NCBI GenBank assembly: GCA_027487515.1
Contig: JAIYDL010000003.1
Location: 61,638 to 125,637, forward strand
Source: Pseudomonadota bacterium
GTDB lineage: Bacteria; Bdellovibrionota; Bacteriovoracia; Bacteriovoracales; Bacteriovoracaceae
Direction of reading: 5' to 3'
DNA: 64,000 nucleotides
Shown in pieces: positions 19,657-28,160 of this stretch (positions within the stretch are counted from its first letter, which is position 1; the number at the start of each line of letters is the position of its first letter). The notes beneath the pieces were generated by a model. The model ran no database searches. It had not been told where the DNA came from and worked only from the letters and a program-made list of their open reading frames with translations. Position numbers and translations under genes: made by a program.

Positions 19657-19992
19657 TTATTTTTTCTCTTTCATCTTGGTTATGCCGTGGAAGATAACCC
19701 CTTCTTCGACAATGAGACTTGGGCTTGTAACCGTGCCCTCAAATCGCGCAGGGCGTCTTATTTCAACTCTAGATGAAGCTTTCACCGTACCCTTTACTGA
19801 GCCAGAAATGATCACAATGTTCGCATTGATGTCGGCGTTTATGACTGCGCCTTCTGAGATGATGAGTGTGTCGTTAGAGAAGATACTGCCATTAACGTAG
19901 CCTGCAATTCTCACAGTTCCGCTAAACGAGAGATTACCTTCAAACTTGCAGCCTTCCTCGATGATGGCACAAATCTCACTCTTTCTGGCCAA
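19657..19992 (-). CDS. Bactofilin
   Basis: This 111-residue polymerising cytoskeletal protein has one right-handed beta-helix domain (DUF583). Repeated short strands (FEGNLSFSGTVRIAGYVNGSI, VVISGSVKGTVKASSRVEI-like rungs and FEGTVTSPSLIVEEGVIFHG) are flanked by short tails. It lies 29 bases after parB and before the atp genes. In Myxococcus xanthus, bactofilin scaffolds position the ParABS machinery, so linkage to parAB here suggests a similar job. That role is inference; the family assignment is firm. Confidence 0.9.
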   Translation of the reverse strand: MARKSEICAIIEEGCKFEGNLSFSGTVRIAGYVNGSIFSNDTLIISEGAVINADINANIVIISGSVKGTVKASSRVEIRRPARFEGTVTSPSLIVEEGVIFHGITKMKEKK

Positions 19993-20021
19993 AGGCCCTC
20001 CATGGATGAATCCAACAAGAA

Positions 20022-20954
20022 TTACTTCATTAGGTATGAAAATATATCATTAAATTCAGCTTCATTGCTGAATTTAATAGTGATCGCACCGGCCCCATTC
20101 TTTTTTGCCTTTACGTCAAAATGATATCCCGTTTTTTGCTCGAGTTTGTTCTTTAACTGGGTGTATTGCTCGGTTAAAAACTTGTTTTCGCCGCCGTTTT
20201 TGTTGGCGCCTTTCTTTGTTTTTTTCGCAAGCTCCTCAAGTTCCCGGACTGAAAGGCCGTTGGCAATGACGTCATTCGCAAGCCGTTTTACGGTCTCGTC
20301 GTCATTCACTCCGACGAGGATTTTTGCGTGACCAAAAGATAGGTAATCCTTTTGGAGTGAAACGATGACGTCTTTGGGCAATTTTAAGATCCGTAGAAAA
20401 TTCGCCACGGTGGACCGTTCCTTGCCGATCTTTTTCGCCACCTCTTCCTGGGTGAGTTCAAACTCATTCATTAGTTGAAAATAAGCTAAGGCTTCTTCCA
20501 CACAATTGAGGTCTGAGCGTTGGACATTCTCAATGATCGACATCACAAGGACATCTTTTTTAGTCGCCCGCTTCACAATCACTGGGATTTTGCTCAGTCC
20601 CGCCAGCTTCGTCGCACGGTATCTTCTCTCCCCGGCTACGATCTCAAACATACCCTCTTTTTCCACAACTAAGATGGGTTGGATAACTCCATTTTCTTTA
20701 ATGGACTCAGCGAGTTCAAGGAGCTCTTTTTCCTTAAAGATTTTTCGAGGTTGAGCTTTGTTTGCCACGACTTTTTCTACATCAACAAGCATGGGTTGAG
20801 TTTCTACGGCTACTTGCTGGTTCTTTGGAGCGCTTGGCTTTGAGGAATTTGGTCCTATGGGGGCAGAGAACTCTTCGGGTTCTGTATAGGCGCCGGGGTT
20901 GTTGCCAAGAAGAGCGGCCATACCACGACCAAGTTGTGGCTTATTCTTTTGCAT
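20022..20954 (-). CDS. parB: Chromosome partitioning protein ParB
   Basis: This 310-residue CTP-dependent DNA clamp loads at parS. The N-terminus (QLGRGMAALLGN) carries the short basic ParA-stimulating motif. The CTP-binding blocks are GERRYRA (108-114) and IENVQRSDLN (141-150). A helix-turn-helix for parS recognition is at about 168-190 (LTQEEVAKKIGKERSTVANF), and a C-terminal dimerisation domain follows. The start is 11 bases after the parA stop. Two perfect parS sites lie 0.9 and 3.4 kb upstream. The gene itself contains one copy of the origin-region 15-bp repeat. Confidence 0.97.
   Translation of the reverse strand: MQKNKPQLGRGMAALLGNNPGAYTEPEEFSAPIGPNSSKPSAPKNQQVAVETQPMLVDVEKVVANKAQPRKIFKEKELLELAESIKENGVIQPILVVEKEGMFEIVAGERRYRATKLAGLSKIPVIVKRATKKDVLVMSIIENVQRSDLNCVEEALAYFQLMNEFELTQEEVAKKIGKERSTVANFLRILKLPKDVIVSLQKDYLSFGHAKILVGVNDDETVKRLANDVIANGLSVRELEELAKKTKKGANKNGGENKFLTEQYTQLKNKLEQKTGYHFDVKAKKNGAGAITIKFSNEAEFNDIFSYLMK
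20851..20865 (+). repeat. Origin-region 15-bp repeat, copy 1 (in parB)
   Basis: GGTCCTATGGGGGCA matches the consensus GGTCCTAYAGGGGCA at 14 of 15 positions. Within parB it is read from the other strand as Ala-Pro-Ile-Gly-Pro. Confidence 0.7.
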
Positions 20955-20965
20955 AGGTCGTTCTC

Positions 20966-21811
20966 CTAGGACTGGATTTGGTAGTCTTCAAACTTAGGAA
21001 TCGCCTGGCTAAGTGGCAATTTACCCTGGCTTGAATCCGGCTTTTTTTCGGTCTTAAGTATGATCTCGCGAGCGAGCGAGAGGTACGCTTCACTGCCCTT
21101 AGAGGTAATGTCGTATAGGATGATCGGTTTTCCAAATGAGGTGCATTCAGAAAGCTTCACATTTCTTGGGATGATTGTTTTTAAAATATCTTCTTTAAAG
21201 TGTGTCATTAGGTCGTTCGCAACAAGTTTACAGAGGTTATTGCGTGAATCATACATCGTGAGAAGTATGCCCTCGAGAACAAGCTTAGGGTTCAACGAAG
21301 CCCTGATGAGGCGGACTGTATTCAATAATTGTGACAAACCTTCCATGGCCAGATACTCAGTCTGCATGGGTACAAGATACGAATGAGCTGCAGTGAAAGC
21401 ATTTACGGTCAGCAAATTAAGTGAAGGAGCGCAATCGATAATGATGTAGTCGTATTTGTTATTGATAGCCTCAAGGGAGACTTTTAACTTTGATTCTCTA
21501 GCAAACATGTGGACCAGTTCAAGTTCTGCACCCACAAGATCATTGTTCGATGGGCAAAGATCTAAAAGTGGCAGCTCTGTCTTATAGGTACATGATTCGA
21601 AACTCTCTTCATTTATCAGTGCATGATAGATGTTGGCTTTCGCAAATGTGTCTTTTTCTATACCTAGGCAAGAGCTTGCGTTACCTTGTGGGTCTAAATC
21701 GATCAACAGTGTTCTTTTTTCTGCTGCGGCGAGGCAGGCGCTTAAGTTGACAGATGTTGTCGTCTTTCCTACGCCACCCTTCTGATTTGCAATAGCAATA
21801 ATTTTAGCCAT
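20966..21811 (-). CDS. parA: Chromosome partitioning ATPase ParA (Soj)
   Basis: This 281-residue deviant Walker ATPase uses ATP-dependent DNA binding to move ParB-parS complexes. The deviant Walker A motif KGGVGKTT is at residues 11-18. The LIDLDPQGNASS and IIIDCAPSLNLLT blocks are present. The short N-terminus marks it as a chromosomal Soj-type rather than a plasmid type with a DNA-binding extension. It is followed by parB. Confidence 0.97.
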   Translation of the reverse strand: MAKIIAIANQKGGVGKTTTSVNLSACLAAAEKRTLLIDLDPQGNASSCLGIEKDTFAKANIYHALINEESFESCTYKTELPLLDLCPSNNDLVGAELELVHMFARESKLKVSLEAINNKYDYIIIDCAPSLNLLTVNAFTAAHSYLVPMQTEYLAMEGLSQLLNTVRLIRASLNPKLVLEGILLTMYDSRNNLCKLVANDLMTHFKEDILKTIIPRNVKLSECTSFGKPIILYDITSKGSEAYLSLAREIILKTEKKPDSSQGKLPLSQAIPKFEDYQIQS

Positions 21812-21848
21812 TTAGATCCTCATGATATGAATGTATTGATCATCATTT

Positions 21849-22487
21849 TTAGAGATAATGGGATAGTTTGACAAGGCTTTTAGGTGTTCCACGTGGAACA
21901 TTTTGCGCCTGAAAAGAGACCAAAAAGCGCCGTTGAGTTCCAGGCACAGCAATCTCTTCGTTTTGGATATACTTCCACTGCTTCTCAAGTTTGCTAAGGT
22001 CAGCGCCCTCCAACTCTAGAAAGTTAGGACCTTTATAAAAAAAGACAGAAATGTCATCAGTTGTTCTGTTGATGCACGGAAGATAATCTTTAGCAGTGCC
22101 AACTGCTTTTAAAGTAATAGTGGAAGGAGCATCAAAGAGAAAGTCTTCCAATCTTGAGTGAACCAACTTTACGTTCTGTATGCCTAGCTCCTCAGCGAGT
22201 AAAGTAACTGCATCAACCTTCTTTCTCTTAGACTCAACACCGATGAAATTAATATCTGGCAGTAGTTTTGCCAGGGGCAGTATGGGGAAGCCACCTCCGA
22301 ATCCAACATCCACTACAACCCCCCGCTTTTGAACATGACTCTTGAACAAATCGGACTGTAGATAAGGATTGATCGAATCTAATATCTGCTTGTGATAAAA
22401 CTCATCCTGCTCGAGGATATTGGTGAGATTTAAACCTGAAAGTTTCGTTTTTAGTATCTGAAGATAACGAATAGAAAAATCAAGCAT
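21849..22487 (-). CDS. rsmG: 16S rRNA (guanine527-N7)-methyltransferase RsmG
   Basis: This 212-residue SAM-dependent methyltransferase (formerly GidB) modifies G527 of 16S rRNA. The SAM-binding motif reads VVDVGFGGGFPILPLAK, close to the usual DVGSGAGFPG. Its ATG shares one base with the mnmG stop (TGATG), so it is coupled to mnmG. The 3' coding end contains a perfect parS site, so the C-terminal residues Val-Pro-Arg-Gly-Thr are dictated by parS. Confidence 0.93.
   Translation of the reverse strand: MLDFSIRYLQILKTKLSGLNLTNILEQDEFYHKQILDSINPYLQSDLFKSHVQKRGVVVDVGFGGGFPILPLAKLLPDINFIGVESKRKKVDAVTLLAEELGIQNVKLVHSRLEDFLFDAPSTITLKAVGTAKDYLPCINRTTDDISVFFYKGPNFLELEGADLSKLEKQWKYIQNEEIAVPGTQRRFLVSFQAQNVPRGTPKSLVKLSHYL
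21885..21900. promoter_or_regulatory. parS: parS site 1
   Basis: TGTTCCACGTGGAACA is a perfect 16-bp palindrome matching the widely conserved chromosomal parS sequence. It lies inside the 3' end of rsmG, 74 bp upstream of the parA start. ParB should nucleate here and spread over flanking DNA. Confidence 0.95.
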
Positions 22488-24331
22488 CAGAGCGCCCTTG
22501 CTGCTACGACCGCAAGTGTCGCCGGCCTAATTCCCTCAATAAGCTTTAACTGCCCAAATGTTTCAGGCCTTATTCGAGAGATACGCTGCCTGCATTCAAA
22601 TGATACATTAGGAGAAGTTGAAATTTTCTCCCAATTAATAATCATCCCATCTAGTTTTTTAACTTTTTCAAGATGATCTTCTGAACGCTTAATATATCCA
22701 TCGTATTTTTTAGATATAGCAACCGTTCTTACCAAATCGATGTCTAAACTTATGCCAAACGATTCAAGGACCCTCGAAAGCGCAGTTATTGGATTAAGCC
22801 AAGCTTGCCGCAAAAGCTCTGAGACACTCATTCTTTTTACTAACTGCTGAGACTCACCTACCCCAGACATCTCTCGAAGAATGAAAGATGACTCTGGAAT
22901 CATGGTCACATCACAAAAATCATTAAGTATGAAGTATGAGCTATAGAACTGAGCCTGATAATGATCCAATGGCAAGGTTAGGCCTAGGGCGGTCCTATAG
23001 GGACACATTCTAAGGATCGTATTATCTTCTCTTATGTAGAGACGATTCTCTGAGCGTGCTGTAAACAGTCGATAAGGCTCATCACGAGTATTTGAGGTTA
23101 AATCTTCGATCATCACCCCAATATAGGAATCATGCCTACTCAAAATTAATGGTTCTTTTCCTAGTACAGAGAGAGATGCATTGGCACCGGCTATGAGACC
23201 CTGCCCAGCAGCTTCTTCATATCCGGAAGTACCATTGACCTGGCCAGCAAAATAGAGCCCAGGTATCGAAAAGTGCTCCAGGGTCATTCTTAGAAAGGTC
23301 GTATCAACGACATCATACTCAACTGCATACCCATAAACTTCGATTTTCGCGCGCTCTAGACCTGTAATAGAGCGTACATACTCATCCTGAACCTCTTGAG
23401 GAAGCGAAGAAGAGATACCAGAAGGATATACAGTCTCTAGCGAAAGCCCCTCTGGCTCAATGAAGACGTGGTGGACATGCTTTTCTGGATATCTAAAAGC
23501 TTTGTCTTCGATTGATGGACAGTATCTCGCGCCGACCGCTTTGATTTGCCCATTAAACATGGGACTACGCTCCCGATTATCACGAATGACTTGCATCGTG
23601 AGCTCATTCGTTCGAGCTAGGTAGCAAGATACCTGGGGAGCAAGCCTTTCAAGGGGCTTATGCATACAATGAAAATTGCGGACACTTGGATCAGAGGGCT
23701 GCTCCTCTAGTAAAGAGTAGTCAATACTGTCTTTATGAAGCCGCGGTGGTGTTCCGGTTTTAAAACGGTTAGGGCAAGTTTTGACTTCAGAGAAAAGCTC
23801 AGAAAGGCCAACGGACTTATCGCATCCAACACGGCCCCCGCTCGTCTGATCAGAACCTGTGTGAAGTCGGCCATTGAGAAAAGTACCGACTGTGACCACG
23901 AGCTTCTTGGTTGTATAAAGCGATTTACCTAAAACCTCAAAAAAGCCATCCTCGTTTTTGGAGACTTTCTCAACTTTTTCCCTGATCACTTCGATGTTGG
24001 GTACAGAAGAAATGAGAGTTTCAGCTTCCTGGCTATAAAGTTCTTTATCAATTTGTACTCGAGATGACTGAACCGCAAAACCTTTTGATTCATTCAAAGT
24101 TCTAAATTGAATTCCTGCTTTGTCGGCTAGTATTCCCATGAGCCCACCCAAAGCATCTATTTCTCGGACAACCTGACCTTTGCCTACGCCACCCACAGAT
24201 GGATTGCACGGAGCTGAACCAAGCCCAATACCTGGCATAGTGATGATCCCAACCCTCAGATTGAACTGACTAGAAATATAAGCAGCCTCGATTCCGGCAT
24301 GCCCACCACCAATTATAAGGACATCAAACAT
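22487..24331 (-). CDS. mnmG: tRNA uridine 5-carboxymethylaminomethyl synthesis enzyme MnmG
   Basis: This 614-residue FAD enzyme (GidA) works with MnmE to modify the wobble uridine of tRNAs. The N-terminal FAD motif VLIIGGGHAGIEAA begins at residue 4. The CNPSVGGVGKG, TVGTFLNG and TGYEEAAGQGLIAG-like blocks are present. The start chosen is ATG 24331, directly before the FAD fold. A reading from 24382 would translate through the parS site and overlap the mnmE stop, which is less likely. A copy of the origin-region repeat lies within the gene. Confidence 0.96.
   Translation of the reverse strand: MFDVLIIGGGHAGIEAAYISSQFNLRVGIITMPGIGLGSAPCNPSVGGVGKGQVVREIDALGGLMGILADKAGIQFRTLNESKGFAVQSSRVQIDKELYSQEAETLISSVPNIEVIREKVEKVSKNEDGFFEVLGKSLYTTKKLVVTVGTFLNGRLHTGSDQTSGGRVGCDKSVGLSELFSEVKTCPNRFKTGTPPRLHKDSIDYSLLEEQPSDPSVRNFHCMHKPLERLAPQVSCYLARTNELTMQVIRDNRERSPMFNGQIKAVGARYCPSIEDKAFRYPEKHVHHVFIEPEGLSLETVYPSGISSSLPQEVQDEYVRSITGLERAKIEVYGYAVEYDVVDTTFLRMTLEHFSIPGLYFAGQVNGTSGYEEAAGQGLIAGANASLSVLGKEPLILSRHDSYIGVMIEDLTSNTRDEPYRLFTARSENRLYIREDNTILRMCPYRTALGLTLPLDHYQAQFYSSYFILNDFCDVTMIPESSFILREMSGVGESQQLVKRMSVSELLRQAWLNPITALSRVLESFGISLDIDLVRTVAISKKYDGYIKRSEDHLEKVKKLDGMIINWEKISTSPNVSFECRQRISRIRPETFGQLKLIEGIRPATLAVVAARAL
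22991..23005 (+). repeat. Origin-region 15-bp repeat, copy 2 (in mnmG)
   Basis: GGTCCTATAGGGACA matches the consensus at 14 of 15 positions. Within mnmG the complementary strand is read as Cys-Pro-Tyr-Arg-Thr, a different frame from the parB copy. Confidence 0.7.
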
Positions 24332-24349
24332 AATCAGCTTTCCCAATAA

Positions 24350-24365
24350 TGTTCCACGTGGAACA
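24350..24365. promoter_or_regulatory. parS: parS site 2
   Basis: TGTTCCACGTGGAACA, identical to site 1, lies in the 40-base gap between the mnmE stop and the chosen mnmG start. It is 2.45 kb from site 1. Its place just upstream of an ATG means ParB binding could also affect the mnmG message. Confidence 0.95.
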
Positions 24366-24371
24366 AAAACT

Positions 24372-25745
24372 TTATTTACCAATACAAAAATTTGAAAAAA
24401 TGGAATTTAGGACTTGATCCGGAGAAACTATACCGAGGAGTTCTGAAACGCAATGTCCCAAGAAACTTAATTCTTGAGATAGCACACCGACATCAGTCTC
24501 GCTCACTGCAAGTATCTGATATTCCTTAATTTTAAGGCTGGCGGTTAAAATAAGTTCCCGATGCCTGGACAATAAAATTGGTTTATCTTGAACAAGTCTT
24601 AAATACTTTTCATTTATTTTTTGATTAATTGAAATTTCAAAATCGGCAGGCGGGAAGTTAAGATCGATTGCCCCTGTAGGACCGAGCCACGGGTGCGAAG
24701 TGATGACTGATGCCACGGCTTCGTCAAACCCAGGGAGATCTCGATGGGTAAAGAAAATCAAATCAAAATGAGATGATCTAAAGGTTTCGAAAGTGGGAAG
24801 CATCTCGAAAGGGTTTATGAGAAGAATTGAAAAGAACCCTTCGGTAAGTTTTTTCTTCGACCGTTTAACCCCCTCGTTCTCTATAAGATCATCAGATTCA
24901 CGAATGCCGGCGGTGTCCACCAATCTAAACTTTATTCCATCAATGAAAATCATCTCGCCTAGGAAATCCCTGGTGGTTCCTGGAACAGGAGACACGATCG
25001 CCCTATCATCTGAGAGCAAAAAATTAAAAAGGGAACTCTTACCAGCATTAGGAAGGCCCGAGATCACAACCTCAGGACAAATGAGGTTGTGATCTAAGGG
25101 AAGAACTCTTTTCTCGAGAGAAACAAATTTATGAGAGAGACGACTAAGGCTCTCCAAGAAATAATTGCGCGCCGCCTCCTCGCCAATATCTTCAGAAAAA
25201 TCAATCAGGAGTTCGAGAGACGACTTGTGTAATAAGAAAAGGTCATAGAGCTCTTGGTAAACATCGTGAAGATTACCGGATAGCAATGAGAGCCCCTGAT
25301 CTAGGGCGAAATTAGAATTTGCATTTAGAAATAGGTCTAAGCCTTCCACTTGGGAAAGAGTCAGCTTTTTATTTCTTAAAGCTCTGTAAGTAAATTCTCC
25401 AGGTTGGGCTATTCTGCATCCTGCGTGAGTTGTAAAAAGAGTAAGAATTCGATCAATATTCAAGGTGTTACCGTGAACCGATAACTCTAAAATATTCTCC
25501 CCGTTATAGCTGCGGGGCCCAGCAAAGTAAGTGAGACAGACGTCATCTATAAAGTGCCCCTGTAGGACCAACTTTGTATAATAAACGCGTCGTGGTTCTA
25601 TAGGACCAGAGAGATCGAGTTGAAAAAAGTTATTGAGTGAGGACAGGGATTCAAATCCGGAAATTCTAATGACTGCTATCGCTGCATTGGCCTGAGAACC
25701 AGAACTGCAGGCAACGATAGGGTCATCAGAATAAAGAAAGATCAT
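24372..25745 (-). CDS. mnmE: tRNA modification GTPase MnmE
   Basis: This 457-residue GTPase (TrmE) is the partner of MnmG in wobble-uridine modification. It has an N-terminal tetrahydrofolate-binding domain and a helical domain. The G domain is inserted at about residues 215-370, with G1 GLPNAGKSS and a DTAGIRE-type G3. It ends in the invariant C-terminal CIGK. Its ATG overlaps the yidC stop (ATGA at 25742-25745). Three copies of the 15-bp repeat are embedded in different reading frames. Confidence 0.96.
   Translation of the reverse strand: MIFLYSDDPIVACSSGSQANAAIAVIRISGFESLSSLNNFFQLDLSGPIEPRRVYYTKLVLQGHFIDDVCLTYFAGPRSYNGENILELSVHGNTLNIDRILTLFTTHAGCRIAQPGEFTYRALRNKKLTLSQVEGLDLFLNANSNFALDQGLSLLSGNLHDVYQELYDLFLLHKSSLELLIDFSEDIGEEAARNYFLESLSRLSHKFVSLEKRVLPLDHNLICPEVVISGLPNAGKSSLFNFLLSDDRAIVSPVPGTTRDFLGEMIFIDGIKFRLVDTAGIRESDDLIENEGVKRSKKKLTEGFFSILLINPFEMLPTFETFRSSHFDLIFFTHRDLPGFDEAVASVITSHPWLGPTGAIDLNFPPADFEISINQKINEKYLRLVQDKPILLSRHRELILTASLKIKEYQILAVSETDVGVLSQELSFLGHCVSELLGIVSPDQVLNSIFSNFCIGK
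24669..24683 (-). repeat. Origin-region 15-bp repeat, copy 3 (in mnmE)
   Basis: The minus strand reads GGTCCTACAGGGGCA, an exact match to the consensus. In mnmE it encodes Gly-Pro-Thr-Gly-Ala. Confidence 0.75.
25555..25569 (-). repeat. Origin-region 15-bp repeat, copy 4 (in mnmE)
   Basis: The minus strand reads GGTCCTACAGGGGCA, an exact match. Here mnmE reads it in another frame (Leu-Val-Leu-Gln-Gly-His), so the sequence is not conserved because of the protein. Confidence 0.75.
25594..25608. repeat. Origin-region 15-bp repeat, copy 5 (in mnmE)
   Basis: GGTTCTATAGGACCA matches at 12 of 15 positions and is nearly a perfect palindrome with the preceding T (TGGTTCTATAGGACCA). It lies 39 bp from copy 4. 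Confidence 0.6.
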
Positions 25746-27211
25746 ACAACAACAGGAGTATTCTTATTCTTCGAATTAAAGACAACTGTTTGTTGGAGGA
25801 TGCCAAAGGCGGTAGAAATAAAGATGTAGAGAGAGAGACCGCTCGGTAGATCCTTCATGATAACACCAAAAATAAGAGGCATAAATAGCATCACTTTCTT
25901 TTGAACTGGGTCGGTGATCGTATTAGGCGTCATCTTTTGCTGAAGGAACATCGCAAGGGTCATGAGCACAGGTAGCACATAGTAGGGATCTTTATTCGAA
26001 AGATCATTAATCCAGAGCATGAATGGCGCGTCGACGAGCTCTACTGCAGAATGAAGAACCTTGTAGAAGGCGAAAAAGACCGGCATCTGAAGTAGTAATG
26101 GAAGACAGCCACCGATCGGGTTTGCACCCGATTTTCGAAAGAGTTCCATCGACTCCTTCTGCATTTTCTGAGGATCGTCTTTGAATTTCTCCCGCAGCTT
26201 GGTTAATTCTGGCTGGATGAGCTGGAGCTTCTTCATCGAAACGAAGGATTTATACTGAAGAGGAAATGTTATTAAACGAACCAGGAGCGTTAGGAGAATA
26301 ATCGACACGCCGTAGTTAGGAAAGAAGGTGTGGAAGAATTGTAATCCCTTGAGGATCCAAACTGCAAAAAATCCCCAAATCCCGAAATCAACAGCATTGC
26401 TTAAGTTGTTACCCAGGGAAGAAAGGTAATTATACTCCTTCTTAACGAAGACAAGGTTGTAGCTAAGCTGATTGGTTTCTTTGTTTGAAAAGATCGTAAA
26501 GGTGCTATCAGTTGAACTCTTAAAGAGGAGATCCTGAGGCTTATCAAAATACGCCGCGAAGAGGTGGTAATTGAAGTCAATACCTGCCCACTTTATCGCT
26601 CGATCTCCGTTGTCCTCATCGGCTACAGTAACGTGATTGAGCTCGTCTGTGAAAAAAGAAAAAAAGCGCTCCTGGCCATTCTCAAGCTTCTTGGCAGCAG
26701 TTCTAAAAGTAAAGCGGTACTTAAAAGGCCTGGATGATGAAAGATTAAAATTAAAGGGACCGGCTTCGGAAGCTGTTGCAGTAACCGCTAGATCGTTCTC
26801 TGAGTTGAGGTAACGATTTGAGCCATCCAAACGAACGAAGCGAAGTTGCCGAAATCCGCTACCAAAATCGAATTCCATTCGAAGAGGCAAGGAAGTGTCC
26901 ACGGTGTTGCGGAAACTGAAGGCGGACTGCACGTTTGTCATATCGACAGGAGACAAATAGTCATCAAAGACCAGGGAGGCTCCCCTGTCTTGCAAGGTAT
27001 AAGTTTGCGTAGAAACTGGTTCTATAGGGGCGCCAGATGGTAAAGCCTTAACAGAAGATTCCGACGATACCGGAGTAATTTCGGCAACCTCCGTTGTTGG
27101 TCCTACAGGGGCAGCATCAGGCTTCGGCGGACTAAAGTAGAACTGCCAACCGAAAAGGATCAAACCCGAAAGAACTACTGCTAATAAAGCGTTACGCTGC
27201 TCAGAACCCAT
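25742..27211 (-). CDS. yidC: Membrane protein insertase YidC
   Basis: This 489-residue insertase has an N-terminal membrane helix (ALLAVVLSGLILFGWQFYF), a large periplasmic beta domain (about 60-270) and the conserved insertase core of five helices. The core includes the cytoplasmic loop (SMKKLQLIQPELTKLREKF) and the NPIGGCLPLLLQMPVFFAFY block. It inserts Fo subunits and other inner-membrane proteins. No jag/khpB gene follows it, unlike in many Gram-positive origins. Two repeat copies lie in its 5' part. Confidence 0.97.
   Translation of the reverse strand: MGSEQRNALLAVVLSGLILFGWQFYFSPPKPDAAPVGPTTEVAEITPVSSESSVKALPSGAPIEPVSTQTYTLQDRGASLVFDDYLSPVDMTNVQSAFSFRNTVDTSLPLRMEFDFGSGFRQLRFVRLDGSNRYLNSENDLAVTATASEAGPFNFNLSSSRPFKYRFTFRTAAKKLENGQERFFSFFTDELNHVTVADEDNGDRAIKWAGIDFNYHLFAAYFDKPQDLLFKSSTDSTFTIFSNKETNQLSYNLVFVKKEYNYLSSLGNNLSNAVDFGIWGFFAVWILKGLQFFHTFFPNYGVSIILLTLLVRLITFPLQYKSFVSMKKLQLIQPELTKLREKFKDDPQKMQKESMELFRKSGANPIGGCLPLLLQMPVFFAFYKVLHSAVELVDAPFMLWINDLSNKDPYYVLPVLMTLAMFLQQKMTPNTITDPVQKKVMLFMPLIFGVIMKDLPSGLSLYIFISTAFGILQQTVVFNSKNKNTPVVV
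27018..27032 (+). repeat. Origin-region 15-bp repeat, copy 6 (in yidC)
   Basis: GGTTCTATAGGGGCG matches the consensus at 13 of 15 positions. It lies in the region encoding the flexible linker after the first YidC helix. Confidence 0.6.
27099..27113 (+). repeat. Origin-region 15-bp repeat, copy 7 (in yidC)
   Basis: GGTCCTACAGGGGCA is an exact match. It lies 81 bp from copy 6 in the same orientation; yidC reads the complement as Ala-Pro-Val-Gly-Pro. Confidence 0.75.
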
Positions 27212-27237
27212 TTAAACTCCAAATAAATACTATAAAA

Positions 27238-27447
27238 CTAGGGTACAGGATCGTACCCGCCCGCATGGAACGGATGACACTTGCAAATTCGACGTGATGA
27301 ATACCACAAAGCCTTAGGGATGGAAAACTTTTGAAAGCACTCTAATGAATATTGCGAACAAGATGGGTAGAAGCGACACTTCGGTCCTAGCAGTGGAGAC
27401 AAGAAAAACCGATAGAATCGGATGAGGACTTGAAAGATTATGCTCAA
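27238..27447 (-). CDS. yidD: Membrane protein insertion efficiency factor YidD
   Basis: This 69-residue protein helps YidC-dependent insertion at the inner membrane. It has the family core [20 protein letters not shown], then SQYSLECF and the C-terminal [14 protein letters not shown]. Its ATG overlaps the rnpA stop (ATGA at 27444-27447), the usual rnpA-yidD coupling. Confidence 0.95.
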   Translation of the reverse strand: MSIIFQVLIRFYRFFLSPLLGPKCRFYPSCSQYSLECFQKFSIPKALWYSSRRICKCHPFHAGGYDPVP

Positions 27448-27800
27448 GCTGAGTGATCAAGCTGTCGTGAGAGTTTAAGAAACGCAGTTCTGAGCTGGAG
27501 CTCAGATTCGGGTCTCTTTGTGATAACAAAAAGAAGATCTCTCCCGCCGGTTTTAAGCGCGTTATCAACCCTAAATAACTCACGGAGAATACGCTTGTAG
27601 CGATTTCTATCGTGGGCCTTACCTATTTTTCTGGAAATAGAAAATCCAACGCGAGAGTGAGATGAGGCTGTGCGAGAAGGCTTATAGAAGCACAATAAAG
27701 GGTGAACAAAGCTTCGGAGGCTTTGTTCACGTAGATATTGAAAATCTTTCTTTTGAGTAAGTTTTAGAGATTTGGGAAAGCCGTAACTGGCGGAGCTCAT
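27444..27800 (-). CDS. rnpA: Ribonuclease P protein component
   Basis: This 118-residue basic protein is the subunit of RNase P that helps the catalytic RNA bind pre-tRNA 5' leaders. The N-terminal [12 protein letters not shown] and the diagnostic RNR block ([14 protein letters not shown]) are visible. It lies nine bases after rpmH, as in most bacteria. The RNase P RNA gene is not in this window. Confidence 0.95.
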   Translation of the reverse strand: MSSASYGFPKSLKLTQKKDFQYLREQSLRSFVHPLLCFYKPSRTASSHSRVGFSISRKIGKAHDRNRYKRILRELFRVDNALKTGGRDLLFVITKRPESELQLRTAFLKLSRQLDHSA

Positions 27801-27809
27801 CTCAAAAGA

Positions 27810-27968
27810 TTACTTAGACCCTGTAGAAACTGTGAGCTGCTTGCGGCCTTTGGCACGACGGCGTCTGATAACGTTTCTTCCGCCTGGAGTCTCCATTCTT
27901 GCCAAGAAACCATGATCACGGAGTCTTTTGAGTTTCTTAGGCTGCCACGTTCTTTTTTGCATACTCAT
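27810..27968 (-). CDS. rpmH: Ribosomal protein bL34
   Basis: This 52-residue ribosomal protein has the usual core [20 protein letters not shown] followed by [19 protein letters not shown]. The start at ATG 27968 is set by an AAGGA ribosome-binding site seven bases before it. An upstream in-frame ATG would add a non-homologous leader. It is the first gene of the left-hand run, divergent from dnaA. Confidence 0.95.
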   Translation of the reverse strand: MSMQKRTWQPKKLKRLRDHGFLARMETPGGRNVIRRRRAKGRKQLTVSTGSK

Positions 27969-28084
27969 ATTGAGGTCCTTCGGAAGTAGGAAAATTTTTC
28001 GAAATTTGTAGTTACAGTAATTCAAATATTAGGTCAATAAGTTTTATAAACCGGCGTGTTAGAGTAAGTTGTTGTAAGGGGCCT

Positions 28085-28100
28085 GTCGTTGATAAACGAC
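28085..28100. promoter_or_regulatory. Hairpin/palindrome upstream of dnaA
   Basis: GTCGTT-GATA-AACGAC is a perfect 6-bp inverted repeat in the 192-bp AT-rich gap between rpmH and the preferred dnaA start. It could be a protein site or a 5' leader hairpin. The rest of the gap (27969-28160) must hold the divergent rpmH and dnaA promoters, but I see no clear -35/-10 pair. Confidence 0.35.
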
Positions 28101-28160
28101 CAACGAAATGCTAAGAATCTAAAACTTTTTTACGACCCTCCCCATAGAGAATCTAAATAC

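Noticed and set aside
24332..24382. Longer mnmG reading frame from 24382
   Set aside because: It would translate through parS and overlap mnmE; the FAD motif sits correctly after ATG 24331.
27382..27396. GGTCCTAGCAGTGGA in yidD resembling the repeat
   Set aside because: Only the first seven bases match well; too divergent to count as a copy.
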